A stretch of 64,000 bases of DNA from positions 62,001 to 126,000 of the forward strand of contig NZ_JACHJY010000004.1 in the NCBI RefSeq assembly GCF_014203895.1. The letters run 5' to 3'. The number at the start of each line of letters is the position of its first letter. The first letter of the stretch is position 1. Positions 52,031 to 63,030 of this stretch are shown in pieces. A program made the translations under genes and the position numbers. This stretch comes from Streptomyces nymphaeiformis (GTDB taxonomy: Bacteria; Actinomycetota; Actinomycetes; Streptomycetales; Streptomycetaceae). The notes beneath the pieces are model-generated. The model made no database searches and had not been told where the DNA came from. It worked only from the letters and a program-made list of their open reading frames with translations.

Positions 52031-54430
52031 CCTGGAAGCGGTCCGGGCGACCGGCAGGAACACGCCCGCCGCCACCGTGACGAGGACGGTGCCCACGATC
52101 GTGCCGGCCTGTGCGGGCGGCAGGTACGGCAGGCCGCCGGTGAGCGCCCAGGCGAACGCGGTCAGCGGCAGCGCGCCCACCACGAGCCCGACGAGGAGGC
52201 CCGTCACGGTCAGGAACCCCGCCTCCAGGCCGAGCATCCGGCGCAGCTGCCCCGCCGAGGCGCCGACCTGACGCAGCAGCCCCAGTTCGTCGCGCCGCCC
52301 GGCGCCGATCAGGGCGAGGGTGCTGAGGACGGACAGGAGGGTGAGGCCGCCGATCGCGGCGACGATCCCGCCGGAGACGAACCCGTTCAGCTCGGCCCCG
52401 GGGGGCGTCACCGCCTCGGGGGCGACGGGGGCGGTCCCACGGACGCCGGACGCCAGTACGCGCGCGGGGTACGGATCGCTCATGTGCGGGGCCAGTTCGG
52501 CCTTCGGCAGCAGGAACTCCCCGAGGGCGAGCGAGCGTCCGTAGACCGCGACCACCCGGAGCCGCTTCTGCGCCCCGTCGCCGAACCGCAGCTCCACCGT
52601 CGAACCCGGCTTCACCTCAAGGGAGTCGGCCATATCGGCCCCGACCGCGACCGTGCCCGCCCCGGCGAGTCCGGCCAGGTCGCCCGCGACGACGCCCGGG
52701 TCGAGCGTGCCCGCGAGCCCCTCGGCGTCCACGCCGAGGACGGGGAGCCGGTCGAGGCGCGGCGAGCCGGCCTCCGTGCGGGCCAGGACCACCGACGAAC
52801 GCAGCACGTCCGTGGCCGAGTCCACCCCCGGGAGCCGCCGCACCCGCTCCGCCGTCGTGCCGGAGTGGGCGAGGCCGGCGGTGGTCGCGGCGCGCGCCTG
52901 CGCGGCGGCGGCCCGCTCCATGGTGGCGCCCGCCGACAGCTGGACGACCGCGAAGGCGGTGACGAGGACGACGGGGACGAGCGCGGCTCCGATCCGGCGC
53001 GAGTGCGCGGCGGCACCGGCGGCCGTGAGTCGCCCGGGGGCGCCGCCGAACCTCCGGAACGGCCGGTCCAGGACCGTCATCGCGGCCCCCGCGATCCACG
53101 GCCCGAGCAGCGCGCACCCGGCGACCAGCGTCACGGTGGCCGCCCCGGCAGCGGCAGCGGCCGCGTCGCCGCCCTGGAGCGTGGCCGTACCGGCCGAGCC
53201 CGCGCCGAGCACGAGCAGCACGAGCCCGGCGCCACGGCGGGCGCCGCCCTTCCCCGGGCGTCCCGGCCGGCGCGCCGCGAAGAGGACCACGAGCCGCGCG
53301 ATGCCCACCACGAGGGCGGCGGCGACGAGGACGGCGGCGAACAGCCAGGGCGGGGCGGGCAGTTCGAGGCCCTCCGGTACGACTCCGGTACGGGCCCGCA
53401 GCACCGACCACAGCACCAGGAACACCGGTACGGACGCGAGCGCGCCGAGCAGCGCCGCCGCACCCGCCACCCGGACCACCTCCCGGCCCGCCGCGCCCCG
53501 CACCTGACGGGGCGTCGCACCGACCGAGAGCAGCAGTTCCCGCTCCGCGGCGCGCTGTTGGAGGGCCTGCGCGACGAGCGAGGCGAGGACGAGGACGGCG
53601 ACGAGGAGGACGTTCGCGGCGACGGCCGCGAGGAGCTGGAGCAGTTCCGCGCGCGCGGGCGGCGCGCCGAGGTGCTCGGCTCCGCCCCTGCCGTTCCCGG
53701 TCAGCGCCCGCAGCGGCTGCCCGGCCGCCGTGTCCTTCAGCCCTGCGGTGTCGAGGGCGGCCCGTACGCGTGCGTGGAGGGTGTCCACGGGCATGCCGGG
53801 CTCGGCGAGGACTCCGACGGCGTCGACGGTGCCGGGATGCCCGGCGAGCCGCCGCGCCTCCCCCGCCGTGACGTACAGCGCGGCGGGCCCTTCGGCCACC
53901 CCGACGACCGTCCGCCCGGCCACGGTGTCCCCGACGGCGGCGCCGAGCCCGGCTCCCACGACGGTCTCCCCAGCCCGCCGGGGCTCCCGTCCGTCGGTCA
54001 GCCGGTACGGGGCGAGCCGGGCCGCCTCCCAGGGGCGCCCGGGGTACGCGCGCGTGCCGTCCGGCTCCCGTACGCGGAACGTGCGGTCGGGGACCGCTTC
54101 CCGTACCCCGGGCACGGTCCTCAGGACGTCGACCGCCGCCTCGGGAATCCGTACCCGCTCGGTCAGGCCCACCGTCTCGGTCCTCGGCTCGCTGCCCCAC
54201 GGCTCGACCGTCCAGCGGACCTCCTGGTCGCCGGCGACGACGACGGGCGCGGCGGCGTACCGCTCCACGCGCGCGTGGCCGAGTCCGGCGGAGCCCAGCG
54301 CGAGGGCCAGGGCGCCGAGCAGGGCGGAGGTGACGGCGACGGCCGCGAACACGGCGGCCCACGCCGTGCGGTGGGCCCGCAGCGAGCGGGCGGCCAGCAG
54401 CCGCACGGCGGAGTTCCCGCCCGGGCTCAT
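52025..54430 (-). CDS. FtsX-like ABC permease
   Basis: 801-aa permease with about ten helices in the MacB/FtsX pattern. The first module has [33 protein letters not shown]. The second, C-terminal module has [34 protein letters not shown]. Two large extracytoplasmic domains lie between (about residues 50-260 and 500-680). The ATG at 54430 overlaps the ATPase stop (ATGA). With the neighbouring two-component system it resembles antimicrobial-peptide detoxification modules. The ligand is unknown. Confidence 0.93.
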   Translation of the reverse strand: MSPGGNSAVRLLAARSLRAHRTAWAAVFAAVAVTSALLGALALALGSAGLGHARVERYAAAPVVVAGDQEVRWTVEPWGSEPRTETVGLTERVRIPEAAVDVLRTVPGVREAVPDRTFRVREPDGTRAYPGRPWEAARLAPYRLTDGREPRRAGETVVGAGLGAAVGDTVAGRTVVGVAEGPAALYVTAGEARRLAGHPGTVDAVGVLAEPGMPVDTLHARVRAALDTAGLKDTAAGQPLRALTGNGRGGAEHLGAPPARAELLQLLAAVAANVLLVAVLVLASLVAQALQQRAAERELLLSVGATPRQVRGAAGREVVRVAGAAALLGALASVPVFLVLWSVLRARTGVVPEGLELPAPPWLFAAVLVAAALVVGIARLVVLFAARRPGRPGKGGARRGAGLVLLVLGAGSAGTATLQGGDAAAAAAGAATVTLVAGCALLGPWIAGAAMTVLDRPFRRFGGAPGRLTAAGAAAHSRRIGAALVPVVLVTAFAVVQLSAGATMERAAAAQARAATTAGLAHSGTTAERVRRLPGVDSATDVLRSSVVLARTEAGSPRLDRLPVLGVDAEGLAGTLDPGVVAGDLAGLAGAGTVAVGADMADSLEVKPGSTVELRFGDGAQKRLRVVAVYGRSLALGEFLLPKAELAPHMSDPYPARVLASGVRGTAPVAPEAVTPPGAELNGFVSGGIVAAIGGLTLLSVLSTLALIGAGRRDELGLLRQVGASAGQLRRMLGLEAGFLTVTGLLVGLVVGALPLTAFAWALTGGLPYLPPAQAGTIVGTVLVTVAAGVFLPVARTASRR

Positions 54431-55203
54431 CGCGCCACCGCCGGCTGCCGACCCGTCTCCGTACGGACGCCGAGTGCCGCCCGTACGCGCTCCTCGTCCG
54501 GGCGGTCGAGTCGGCCGGCGATCCGGCCGTGCTCCAGGAACACGGCCTCGTCCGCCCAGGTGGCGGCGACCGGGTCGTGGGTGACGAGGACGACCGTGCG
54601 CCCCTGCTCGTCGACCGCGCGCCGCAGCAGGGCGAGGACCCCGGACGCCGTGACCGGGTCGAGGGCGGCGGTCGGCTCGTCGGCGAAGACGACCTCGGGC
54701 TCGTTGACCAGGGCGCGGGCGATCGCGACCCGCTGCCGCTGGCCGCCGGAGAGGCTCTCGGGCCGGTCCTCGGCCCGGTCGGCGAGCCCCACGGCGTCGA
54801 GACCGGCCAGGGCGAGGGCGTCGAGCGCCCGGCCTTCGCGGGCCCCGGCGAGGAGCAGCGGCAGGGTGACGTTCTCCCGCACGTTCAGGGCGGAGACGAG
54901 GTTGAGCGACTGGAAGACGAACCCGATCCGGTCGCGCCGGAGCCGGGTCAGAGCGGTCGCCTTCAGGGAGGCGAGGTCGGTGCCCCCGATCCGCACCCGC
55001 CCGGCCGTCGGCCGTTCGAGCCCGGCCGCGCAGCGCAGCAGGGTGGACTTGCCGGAGCCCGATCGGCCCATCACGGCCACGAGACGCCCGCGCGGCACGA
55101 CCAGGTCGATCCCGTCGAGCGCGGGCGCCCCGCCGCCGTACACGCGGCTCACCCCGTCCAGTGCGAGGGCTGCCCCGCTCTCCGTCACTGCTGTCGTCGT
55201 CAT
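54427..55203 (-). CDS. ABC transporter ATP-binding protein (MacB/LolD type)
   Basis: 258-aa ATPase with Walker [11 protein letters not shown]-loop [12 protein letters not shown], signature [15 protein letters not shown], Walker [14 protein letters not shown] and switch VTHDP. Couples to the 801-aa FtsX permease downstream. It resembles the ATPase at 22876 in length and motifs, so the window has two such exporters on opposite strands. Confidence 0.94.
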   Translation of the reverse strand: MTTTAVTESGAALALDGVSRVYGGGAPALDGIDLVVPRGRLVAVMGRSGSGKSTLLRCAAGLERPTAGRVRIGGTDLASLKATALTRLRRDRIGFVFQSLNLVSALNVRENVTLPLLLAGAREGRALDALALAGLDAVGLADRAEDRPESLSGGQRQRVAIARALVNEPEVVFADEPTAALDPVTASGVLALLRRAVDEQGRTVVLVTHDPVAATWADEAVFLEHGRIAGRLDRPDEERVRAALGVRTETGRQPAVAR

Positions 55204-55251
55204 ACCGGCAACGCTAGAAAAGCGCAGGTCACAGCGGGATGGGGCGGGCTA

Positions 55252-55289
55252 CCGGAGTGGGGGTGGAGCCAGCTACACCCCCACTCCGG
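55252..55289. terminator. terminator after the dTMP kinase fusion gene
   Basis: Perfect 14-bp stem CCGGAGTGGGGGTG with a ten-base loop, two bases after the fusion gene's stop. Confidence 0.92.
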
Positions 55290-55290
55290 C

Positions 55291-58200
55291 TCAGCGACGT
55301 CGGCGCGGGCCCTCGTCCTCGTCCTCGTGCGGGCCGAACAGCTCGTCCGCGAGGGTCGGGAGGTCGTCGAGCGGGGTCTCCTCCGCCCAGTCGGAGCGGC
55401 GGCGCGGGCGGCCGTTCTCGTCGAGCTGGGGCAGCTCGCGGGTCCGGTCGTTCGCCCCGTGAGGCTCGTCGCGCCCGTCGCGCCCGTCGCGCTCGTCGCG
55501 GAAGATGCCCGGCGGCACCCGGTCGGCAGGGTCGGAGGCCCGGTCCCGTACGGAAGGCAGCACGGCGGTCTCGTCGACGCCCCGCGGGTCCCGGATCTGC
55601 GGCAGGACGGCGGTCTCGTCGGCCTCCGAACGCACGATCGGGGTCTCGACGGTGACCTCGTCCGGCGAGACGGCCGGCGCGTCCGGCTTCACGATCGGGG
55701 TCGGCACGGTGACCTCGTTCGCCGAGACCTCCGTGGCCCTGGCGGCCCGCTCCGCCGCGGCCGTCCGCTCGGCGGCGGCCTTCTCCGCGGCCTCGCGTTC
55801 CCGGGCGGCCTTCTCGCGGGCCGCCTTCGCCGCCTCGGCACGCTGCGCGGCGGCGATCTCCGCCGCGGCGCGCTCGGCGGCCGCACGCTCCGCCGCGGCC
55901 TTGGCGGCGGCCTCGGCGGCGAGCTTCTCGGCGGCGGCCCTCGCCGCCGCCTCCTCCGCGGCCTTCGCGGCCGCGGCGGCCTCGGCCATCCGGCGGGCCT
56001 CCTCGGCGCGCAGCAGGGCCTCCTCGGCCTTGCGCTGCTTCTCCAGGCGGCGCTCCTCGGCCTCGGCCCGGAGCCGGGCCTCCTCCTCGGCCTCCTTGCG
56101 GAGCCGCTCCTCTTCCTCCTTGCGGGCCTTCTCCTCGGCGGCGACGCGCCGGGCCTCCTCCTCGGCCGCGAGACGCTCCTCCTCGGCCTTCCGGCGGGCC
56201 TCCTCGGCCTTCCGCTCGGCCTCCAGGCGGCGCGCTTCCTCCTCCTCGCGGCGCTTGCGCTCCTCCTCCTCGGCACGGAGCTTGGCGAGCTGCTCCTGGC
56301 GCTCGCGCTCCAGGCGCTCCTCCTCGGCCTTGCGGGCGGCCTCTTCCTCCGCCAGGCGCCGGGCCTCCTCCTCGGCCTTCCGGCGGGCCTCCTCCGCGGC
56401 CTTCACCTCGGCCTCGGAGAGCGGCAGCATCCGGTCGAGCCGGTGGCGCACGACGGTGGTGACGGCCTCGGGCTCCTGGCCGGCGTCGACGACGAGGTAG
56501 CGGCTGGGGTCGGCGGCCGCGAGGGCGAGGAATCCGGCCCGTACGCGCGCGTGGAACTCCGGCGGCTCGGACTCGAGCCGGTCGGGAGCCTCGGTGAACC
56601 GTTCCCTCGCGGTCTCCGGGGAGACGTCGAGGACGACGGTCAGATGCGGCACGAGACCGTCGGTCGCCCAGCGCGAGATGCGGGCGATCTCGGTCGGGGA
56701 CAGGTCGCGGCCCGCGCCCTGGTAGGCCACGGACGAGTCGATGTACCGGTCGGAGAGGACGATCGCGCCCCGCTCCAGGGCCGGGCGGACCAGGGAGTCC
56801 ACGTGTTCGGCGCGGTCGGCCGCGTACAGCAGGGCCTCGGCGCGGTTCGAGAGCCCCGCCGACGACACGTCGAGGAGGATCGAGCGGAGCCGCTTGCCGA
56901 TCGGGGTGGCACCCGGCTCGCGGGTGACGACGACCTCGTGGCCCTTGGCGCGGATCCACTCGGCGAGCGCCTGGACCTGCGTGGACTTGCCGGCGCCGTC
57001 GCCGCCCTCCAGGGCGATGAAGAAGCCGGTCGGGGAGGGAGCCTGGACCGGGTCGGAGCCGCGCAGCGCGTCGCGCAGGTCGCGGCGGAGCGGGACGCCC
57101 GCCCGGTCGTCGGTCTTCGCGAGGACGAGCGCGGCGACCGGCAGCAGCAGGGCGCCGACGAGGGCGAGCGTGAAGGCGGCGCCGCCGTGCGCGAAGACGA
57201 ACTCGCCGGACGCGAGCCGGTGCGGCCCGATCGCGGCGGCGAGCAGCGGGGCGGCGAGCGCGCCGATGCCCATGGCGACGCGGGCGGTGGCCTGGAGGTG
57301 CTCGGTGGTCCGGGCCCGGCGGGGCTCCTCGGTCTCCTGGTCGATCAGGGTGTGGCCGGTGTTGGCGGCGACCCCGGCCGCGTACCCGGCGAGGACGGCG
57401 AGGAACAGCACGGTCGCCGTGTCCGGGACCAGGCCCATCGCGATCAGCGCGACGCCGGTGACGGCGATCGCGAGGGCGAGCAGCCTGCGCCGGGACAGCA
57501 CGGGCAGGACGGAGCCCGCGGTGCGGATGCCGACGGCGGTGGCGCCGCTCAGCGCCAGGATCAGGAGGGCGTACGTGGCGGGCCCGCCGCCCAGGTCGTA
57601 CGCGTGGAGCACGGAGAGGGACGCGGCCGCGGCGATCGCGCCGGCGACGGTGGCGGAGGCGAGGACGAGCAGCGGCAGGACGCCGGTGCGGCCCTTGCCC
57701 TCGTCGGTGCCGGTCTTCGGCCGGCGCAGGCCCTCCAGGGGCGAGCGGGGCCGGGGCGTCGCCCCGCCGGGCAGCGCCATCGCGTACAGGACGGTGACGG
57801 ACGCGGCGAACAGTCCGGCGGCGACGTACGAGCCGAGCGCCGCCTGGTGCAGCGTGAACCAGTCGATGCCGGCGCCGAGCAGGTTCCCGACGAGGGTGGC
57901 GACGAGCAGCACGGCGGCCGCGGCGGGAACGGCGAGGAAGGAGGTCCGCTGGGACAGCCGGCGCAGCGCGCCGAGGTGGTCGGGCAGCGGCCGTACGGCG
58001 GCGCCCTCGAGCGGCGGGGCGGGCAGCAGCGCGGGCGCGGCGCCCTCGCGGCCGATGGTCCAGAGGCGTTCGGCCGCGCCGGTGACGAAGACGGTGCCGA
58101 GCAGGTACCAGAGGGCGCTGGCCGGGACCCAGTCGATCCACAGCGGGGCGATGACGAGCAGCGCGATCCGCAGCCCGTCGGCTCCGATCATGGTCCAGCG

Positions 58201-58545
58201 CCGGTCGAGCGGTCCGGACGGCCCGGTGAGCGCGGTCAGCGGCCCGAGGAGCACGGCCCCGAAGAGGACCGAGGCGAGGAGGCGGGCGCCGACGACGGCG
58301 GCCACGGCGAACGCGGCTCCCCGGTAGCCGCCCCCGAGCGCGCCCTCGGCGACGGCCGCCTGATAGCCGAGGAGCACGAGGACGAGGAGGGCGAGCGCGT
58401 CACCGGTGCTGCCGACCAGGTGGGCGCTCCACAGTCGGCGCAGCGGCTGATGGCGCAAGAGGGCGCGTACGGCGCGCTCCCGGGAATCCGCGACGAGTGC
58501 CGTGTCGGAATCGCCCAGGCGGTCTGGCTGCTCTGCTCGCGTCAT
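55291..58545 (-). CDS. tmk: MFS-like membrane domain fused to thymidylate kinase and coiled coil
   Basis: 1084-aa protein in three parts. Residues about 20-500 hold about 12 membrane helices of a degenerate major-facilitator type. From 507 to about 705 comes dTMP kinase: Walker [31 protein letters not shown], and [19 protein letters not shown]. Residues 705-940 are a Glu/Arg/Ala-rich coiled coil, then a disordered acidic tail. The kinase makes dTDP for DNA synthesis. The fusion is typical of Streptomyces, but why a nucleotide kinase should be membrane-tethered is unclear. It follows topA on the same strand. The ATG at 58545 is used. Confidence 0.93.
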   Translation of the reverse strand: MTRAEQPDRLGDSDTALVADSRERAVRALLRHQPLRRLWSAHLVGSTGDALALLVLVLLGYQAAVAEGALGGGYRGAAFAVAAVVGARLLASVLFGAVLLGPLTALTGPSGPLDRRWTMIGADGLRIALLVIAPLWIDWVPASALWYLLGTVFVTGAAERLWTIGREGAAPALLPAPPLEGAAVRPLPDHLGALRRLSQRTSFLAVPAAAAVLLVATLVGNLLGAGIDWFTLHQAALGSYVAAGLFAASVTVLYAMALPGGATPRPRSPLEGLRRPKTGTDEGKGRTGVLPLLVLASATVAGAIAAAASLSVLHAYDLGGGPATYALLILALSGATAVGIRTAGSVLPVLSRRRLLALAIAVTGVALIAMGLVPDTATVLFLAVLAGYAAGVAANTGHTLIDQETEEPRRARTTEHLQATARVAMGIGALAAPLLAAAIGPHRLASGEFVFAHGGAAFTLALVGALLLPVAALVLAKTDDRAGVPLRRDLRDALRGSDPVQAPSPTGFFIALEGGDGAGKSTQVQALAEWIRAKGHEVVVTREPGATPIGKRLRSILLDVSSAGLSNRAEALLYAADRAEHVDSLVRPALERGAIVLSDRYIDSSVAYQGAGRDLSPTEIARISRWATDGLVPHLTVVLDVSPETARERFTEAPDRLESEPPEFHARVRAGFLALAAADPSRYLVVDAGQEPEAVTTVVRHRLDRMLPLSEAEVKAAEEARRKAEEEARRLAEEEAARKAEEERLERERQEQLAKLRAEEEERKRREEEEARRLEAERKAEEARRKAEEERLAAEEEARRVAAEEKARKEEEERLRKEAEEEARLRAEAEERRLEKQRKAEEALLRAEEARRMAEAAAAAKAAEEAAARAAAEKLAAEAAAKAAAERAAAERAAAEIAAAQRAEAAKAAREKAAREREAAEKAAAERTAAAERAARATEVSANEVTVPTPIVKPDAPAVSPDEVTVETPIVRSEADETAVLPQIRDPRGVDETAVLPSVRDRASDPADRVPPGIFRDERDGRDGRDEPHGANDRTRELPQLDENGRPRRRSDWAEETPLDDLPTLADELFGPHEDEDEGPRRRR

Positions 58546-58597
58546 CCGTCCACCCTATCCGGACGGCTTGCTCCCGGCGGCCCGCGCCCGAACAAAC

Positions 58598-58632
58598 GTA
58601 GGGGGGCGGGAGCACCGCTCCCACCCCCCTAC
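58598..58632. terminator. topA terminator hairpin
   Basis: GTAGGGGGG-c-GGGAGC (58598-58613) pairs with GCTCCC-a-CCCCCCTAC (58617-58632), a 15-bp stem with one bulged mismatch and a 3-base loop, five bases after the topA stop. Confidence 0.93.
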
Positions 58633-58637
58633 CAGGG

Positions 58638-61466
58638 TCACTCGGGCTTGGCCGCCGCCGTCTTCGTGGCGGCGGTCTTCTTCGCCGTGGCCGTCTTCGC
58701 CGTCGTCGTCTTCTTCGCGGCGGTCTTCTTCGCGGCCGTGGTCTTCTTGGCCGCCGTCTTCGTGGCCGTCTTCTTCGCCGGGGCCTTCTTGGCGACCTTC
58801 TTCGCCGGTCCCTTGGCGCGCTTCTCGGCGAGCAGCTCGTAGCCGCGCTCCGGCGTGATCGTCTCCACGCTGTCGCCGGTGCGCAGGGTGGCGTTGGTCT
58901 CGCCGTCCGTCACGTACGGGCCGAACCGCCCGTCCTTGACGACCACGGGCTTCTCGCTGACCGGGTCCGTGCCCAGCTCCTTCAGCGGCGGCTTGGCCGC
59001 GGCCCGGCCCCGCTGCTTCGGCTGGGCGTAGATCGCGAGGGCCTCTTCGAGCGTGATCGTGAAGAGCTGCTCCTCGTCCGTGAGCGACCGCGAGTCCGTG
59101 CCCTTCTTCAGGTACGGGCCGTAGCGGCCGTTCTGCGCGGTGATCTCGACGCCCTCGGCGTCCGTGCCGACGACCCGCGGCAGGGACATCAGCCGGAGCG
59201 CGTCCTCCAGGGTGACGGTGTCGAGAGCCATCGACTTGAAGAGGGAGGCCGTGCGCGGCTTCACCGCGTTCTTGCCGGTCTTCGGGGTGCCCTCGGGCAG
59301 GATCTCCGTCACGTACGGGCCGTAGCGGCCGTCCTTGGCGACGATCTGGTTCCCGCTGACGGGGTCGGTGCCCAGCTCGAAGTCGCCGCTCGGCTTGGCG
59401 AGCAGCTCCTCGGCGAGCTCGACGGTCAGCTCGTCGGGCGCGAGGTCGTCGGGCACGTCGGCCCGCTGGTGGCCCTCCTGCTCCTTCTCACCGCGCTCGA
59501 CGTACGGGCCGTAGCGGCCGACGCGGAGCACGATGCCGTTGCCGACGGGGAACGAGGAGATCTCGCGCGCGTCGATCGCGCCGAGGTCGGTGACGAGCTC
59601 CTTGAGGCCGCCGAGGTGGTCGCCGTCGCCGTTCCCGGCGTCCGCCGCGCCGCCCGTACCGCCGGACTCGCCCTCACCGAAGTAGAAACGCTTCAGCCAC
59701 GGCACGGACTGGGCCTCGCCGCGGGCGATGCGGTCGAGGTCGTCCTCCATGCGGGCGGTGAAGTCGTAGTCGACGAGCCGCCCGAAGTGCTTCTCCAGGA
59801 GGTTGACGACGGCGAAGCTCAGGAAGGACGGGACGAGCGCCGTGCCCTTCTTGAAGACGTAGCCGCGGTCGAGGATGGTGCCGATGATCGAGGCGTACGT
59901 CGACGGGCGGCCGATCTCGCGCTCTTCCAGCTCCTTGACCAGCGAGGCCTCGGTGTAGCGGGCCGGCGGCTTGGTCGCGTGGCCGTCCGCCGTGATCTCC
60001 TCGGCGGTCAGCGCGTCGCCCTGGGCGACCTGCGGCAGGCGCCGCTCGCGGTCGTCGAGCTCCGCGTTCGGGTCGTCGGCCCCCTCCACGTACGCCTTCA
60101 TGAAGCCGTGGAAGGTGATCGTCTTGCCGGACGCGCTGAACTCGGCGTCCCGGCCGTCGGCCGCCCGGCCGCCGATCTTCACGGTGACCGAGTTGCCGGT
60201 CGCGTCCTTCATCTGGGAGGCGACGGTCCGCTTCCAGATCAGCTCGTACAGCTTGAACTGGTCGCCCGTGAGGCCGGTCTCGGCCGGGGTGCGGAAACGA
60301 TCACCCGAAGGCCGGATCGCCTCGTGCGCCTCCTGCGCGTTCTTGACCTTGCCCGCGTAGACGCGCGGCTTCTCCGGCAGGTAGTCCGCGCCGTACAGCT
60401 GCGTGACCTGCGCCCGGGCCGCCGCGACGGCGGTGTCGGAGAGGATCGTGGAGTCCGTACGCATGTAGGTGATGAAGCCGTTCTCGTACAGCTTCTGCGC
60501 CACCTGCATGGTCGCCTTCGCACCGAAGCCCAGCTTGCGGCTCGCCTCCTGCTGGAGGGTCGTGGTCCGGAAGGGGGCGTACGGGGAGCGGCGGTACGGC
60601 TTCGACTCGACCGAGCGGACGGAGAACGCCGTGTCGGCGAGCGCGGCGGCCAGCGCCCGCGCCTTCTCCTCGTCCAGCTGGAGCACGTTCGCGGTCTTCA
60701 GCTGACCGTCCGCGCCGAAGTCACGGCCCTGCGCGACCCGCATGCCGTCGACCGTCGCGAGGCGCGCGACCAGCGAGGACGGGTCGGAGGCGTCACCGGT
60801 GCGGCCGGTGCCGAAGGTGCCGGTGAGGTCCCAGTACTCGGCGGAGCGGAAGGCGATGCGCTCGCGCTCCCGCTCGACGACGAGACGGGTGGCGACGGAC
60901 TGCACGCGGCCGGCGGACAGCCGCGGCATGACCTTCTTCCACAGGACCGGCGAGACCTCGTAGCCGTACAGCCGGTCGAGGATGCGGCGGGTCTCCTGGG
61001 CGTCGACCATGCGCTGGTTCAGCTCGCGCGGGTTGGCGACGGCCTCGCGGATCGCGTCCTTGGTGATCTCGTGGAAGACCATCCGGTGGACGGGGACCTT
61101 GGGCTTCAGGACTTCCTGGAGGTGCCACGCGATGGCCTCGCCCTCGCGGTCCTCATCGGTGGCGAGGAAGAGTTCGTCGGACTCGGCGAGGAGCTCCTTG
61201 AGCTTCCTGACCTGCGCCTTCTTGTCGGCGTTGACGACGTAGATGGGCTGGAAGTCATGCTCGACGTCGACCCCGAGGCGGCGCACCTCGCCGGTGTACT
61301 TCTCCGGCACCTCGGCGGCACCGGAGGGGAGGTCGCGGATGTGCCCGACGCTCGCCTCGACGACGTAGCCGGGGCCGAGGTAGCCCTTGATCGTCTTCGC
61401 CTTGGCAGGCGACTCGACGATGACGAGTCGGCGGCCGCCGTGTGCGGTCTCGCTGGTCGGGGACAA
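58638..61466 (-). CDS. topA: DNA topoisomerase I
   Basis: 942-aa type IA topoisomerase that relaxes negative supercoils. The Toprim domain starts RRLVIVESPAKAKTIKGYLG, with ATDEDREGEAIAWHL. The catalytic Tyr is in ENGFITYMRTDST and PSTYASIIGTILDRGY follows. Instead of zinc fingers, the C-terminus has four repeats of a GRYGPYV-type element (DGRYGPYVTE, NGRYGPYLKKG, DGRFGPYVTDG). It ends in a Lys/Ala/Thr-rich tail of about 65 residues that binds DNA and is typical of Streptomyces. The start is TTG at 61466 (MSPTSETAHGG) with GGAGAG upstream; the longer frame upstream is not conserved. Confidence 0.96.
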   Translation of the reverse strand: MSPTSETAHGGRRLVIVESPAKAKTIKGYLGPGYVVEASVGHIRDLPSGAAEVPEKYTGEVRRLGVDVEHDFQPIYVVNADKKAQVRKLKELLAESDELFLATDEDREGEAIAWHLQEVLKPKVPVHRMVFHEITKDAIREAVANPRELNQRMVDAQETRRILDRLYGYEVSPVLWKKVMPRLSAGRVQSVATRLVVERERERIAFRSAEYWDLTGTFGTGRTGDASDPSSLVARLATVDGMRVAQGRDFGADGQLKTANVLQLDEEKARALAAALADTAFSVRSVESKPYRRSPYAPFRTTTLQQEASRKLGFGAKATMQVAQKLYENGFITYMRTDSTILSDTAVAAARAQVTQLYGADYLPEKPRVYAGKVKNAQEAHEAIRPSGDRFRTPAETGLTGDQFKLYELIWKRTVASQMKDATGNSVTVKIGGRAADGRDAEFSASGKTITFHGFMKAYVEGADDPNAELDDRERRLPQVAQGDALTAEEITADGHATKPPARYTEASLVKELEEREIGRPSTYASIIGTILDRGYVFKKGTALVPSFLSFAVVNLLEKHFGRLVDYDFTARMEDDLDRIARGEAQSVPWLKRFYFGEGESGGTGGAADAGNGDGDHLGGLKELVTDLGAIDAREISSFPVGNGIVLRVGRYGPYVERGEKEQEGHQRADVPDDLAPDELTVELAEELLAKPSGDFELGTDPVSGNQIVAKDGRYGPYVTEILPEGTPKTGKNAVKPRTASLFKSMALDTVTLEDALRLMSLPRVVGTDAEGVEITAQNGRYGPYLKKGTDSRSLTDEEQLFTITLEEALAIYAQPKQRGRAAAKPPLKELGTDPVSEKPVVVKDGRFGPYVTDGETNATLRTGDSVETITPERGYELLAEKRAKGPAKKVAKKAPAKKTATKTAAKKTTAAKKTAAKKTTTAKTATAKKTAATKTAAAKPE

Positions 61467-61748
61467 CTTCGCTCTTCTCTCCGGATCGACACTCTCTGGC
61501 ACGTACGGCACTGGCACGCACGGCAGCGCACGGACGGTGACGCTCCCGTCGCTGCGGAGTGTGACGGTACAACCCGCCCCCGTGTCAAACGGCGAAAGCC
61601 CGCAACGGCCACTCGAACGGTAACCCGAGTCCTGGCATTCCTGCCGCCCGGACTCCCGGACCGGCGCGGTGGGGGACATGTCGGAGAGATCACAAACGCT
61701 CCGGGAGCGGAACCCGGGGAGGGTCCGGGGCCGGACGGCGAGCCGGAC
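61467..61748. other. topA leader and intergenic region
   Basis: 282 bp upstream of topA without a gene. A TTGACA hexamer on the minus strand (61588-61583) could be a -35 element, but no -10 at a normal distance is convincing. Confidence 0.4.
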
Positions 61749-61946
61749 TCAGAGGCGGCCGAAGCACCAGACGCCGAGGAGGAGGGAGGCGGCCCCCGAG
61801 AGGCTCGTCAGCGCGACGGCGGTACGCGGCGCGACCCCGTGCGCCACGGGCTGGCCGTGCAGCGCCCGCACGGTGGTCCACAGCAGCAGCGCGCCTCCGA
61901 ACAGCGTGAACGCCGTCCCCGCGAAGATCGCCGGCCCGCTCTCCAT
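61749..61946 (-). CDS. small two-helix membrane protein
   Basis: 65-aa protein with two hydrophobic helices (AIFAGTAFTLFGGALLLWTTV and TAVALTSLSGAASLLLGVWCF) joined by a short polar loop (RALHGQPVAHGVAPR). From memory, similar small proteins are found upstream of topA in other Streptomyces, but the function is unknown. The ATG at 61946 follows ACGGGGTACGGGC. Confidence 0.75.
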   Translation of the reverse strand: MESGPAIFAGTAFTLFGGALLLWTTVRALHGQPVAHGVAPRTAVALTSLSGAASLLLGVWCFGRL

Positions 61947-62142
61947 GCCCGTACCCCGTTCCGTTCACGTGCGGTGTTCGCCTCTCGCCGCCGAGGCTGA
62001 CACCCCCGGGCATCGAAGGCGCGAACTCCGGGTGAACGGAGCGGGCCGTGCGGGTACGGGTTCACGAGGATGGCCGGTAGTGATCTGCCCCGGGGCCCTC
62101 CCCCGCCCCTCCTTCCTCTGTCGTCCCATCACTTCGAGCTTC

Positions 62143-62214
62143 GTCACATCACCTCCTGCCGTCACATCGCGTCCTGCCGTCACATCACGTCCCGCCGTCA
62201 CATCACGTCGAGCG
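62143..62214. repeat. 18-bp tandem repeat running into the ABC permease stop
   Basis: GTCACATC recurs at 62143, 62161, 62179 and 62197, exactly 18 bp apart, each followed by a variant of RCSTCCTGCC. The fourth copy encodes the last residues and the stop of the permease (LDVM, stop), so the array seems to have grown from the gene's 3' end. Confidence 0.93.
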
Positions 62215-63016
62215 TCGCCCGGCGTCGGCTCCCCCGCTCGAAGACCGCGAGGAGGACGACGGCGAGCAGCCCCCATCCGGCGCCGACCGCGAGTTCGGCC
62301 CCGAGCAGGCGCCCGTCCAGGCCGGCGCCGGCGGTCAGCCCGCGCGCCGCGTCCGCCGCGTGCGTGAGCGGCAACAGCTCGCCGGCGGCCCGCATCCACT
62401 CCGGCAGCGTCTCCCGGGGCACGGCGGCGCCGGTCAGGAGCAGCAGCACGGAGCTGGCCACGTTCGACACGAGGAACACGTCCCGGAAACGCAGCCCGAG
62501 CGCCCCGAGCGCGAGCCCGAAGGCCGAGCAGGCGCCCGCCGCGACGAGCAGCACCAGACCGAGCCCGGGCAGCGACCCGGCGGGGACGGGCAGCCCGAGG
62601 ACGAGCGCGGCGACAGTGAGCACGAAGGCGCTGACGAACAGCCCGTTGAGGACGTACGGGAGGGCTCGTCCGAGCCACAGGGGGACACGGCGGCGGGGCG
62701 AGAGCAGGACGGCCCCGAGGGTGCCGTACCGGCGCTCGTTGGCGACGGCCATCGTGCCGCCGTACACGCAGGAGGCGGAAGCTGCGAGAACGGCGTTGCC
62801 GACAAGGTGGAAACGATCGTCGGCGACACCCAGTTCCCTCCCCAGGAAGACGAAGAAGAAAACCTGGAGAAGCGGTCCGACCAGGAGCGTTCCGATGAAC
62901 ATCGGCGGGGTGGTCCAGTTGAAGAGCGCCCGGTAGGAGATCGCCCCGCCGACCACGAGCAGCCGGGAGGAGGCGTGGAAGCGGAAGCCGAGGAGCCGGC
63001 ACCGGAAGCGGAACAT
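62198..63016 (-). CDS. ABC-2 type exporter permease
   Basis: 272-aa membrane protein with six helices in the ABC-2 pattern: SRLLVVGGAISYRALFNWTTPPMFIGTLLVGPLLQVFFFVFLG, AVANERRYGTLGAVLLSPRRR, and the C-terminal block ending ERGSRRRATLDVM. It follows a second permease gene of the same family (14-base gap), so the exporter is a heterodimer driven by the ATPase at the right edge. The substrate is unknown. The short tandem repeat at its stop is noted separately. Confidence 0.88.
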   Translation of the reverse strand: MFRFRCRLLGFRFHASSRLLVVGGAISYRALFNWTTPPMFIGTLLVGPLLQVFFFVFLGRELGVADDRFHLVGNAVLAASASCVYGGTMAVANERRYGTLGAVLLSPRRRVPLWLGRALPYVLNGLFVSAFVLTVAALVLGLPVPAGSLPGLGLVLLVAAGACSAFGLALGALGLRFRDVFLVSNVASSVLLLLTGAAVPRETLPEWMRAAGELLPLTHAADAARGLTAGAGLDGRLLGAELAVGAGWGLLAVVLLAVFERGSRRRATLDVM

Positions 63017-63030
63017 CCGACGGTGGCCTT

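Noticed and set aside
54529..58842. 1437-codon open frame on the plus strand
   Set aside because: Lies opposite the ABC ATPase and dTMP kinase fusion genes; it is a product of high GC in codon position three, with low-complexity Gly/Arg/Ala translation and no domains.
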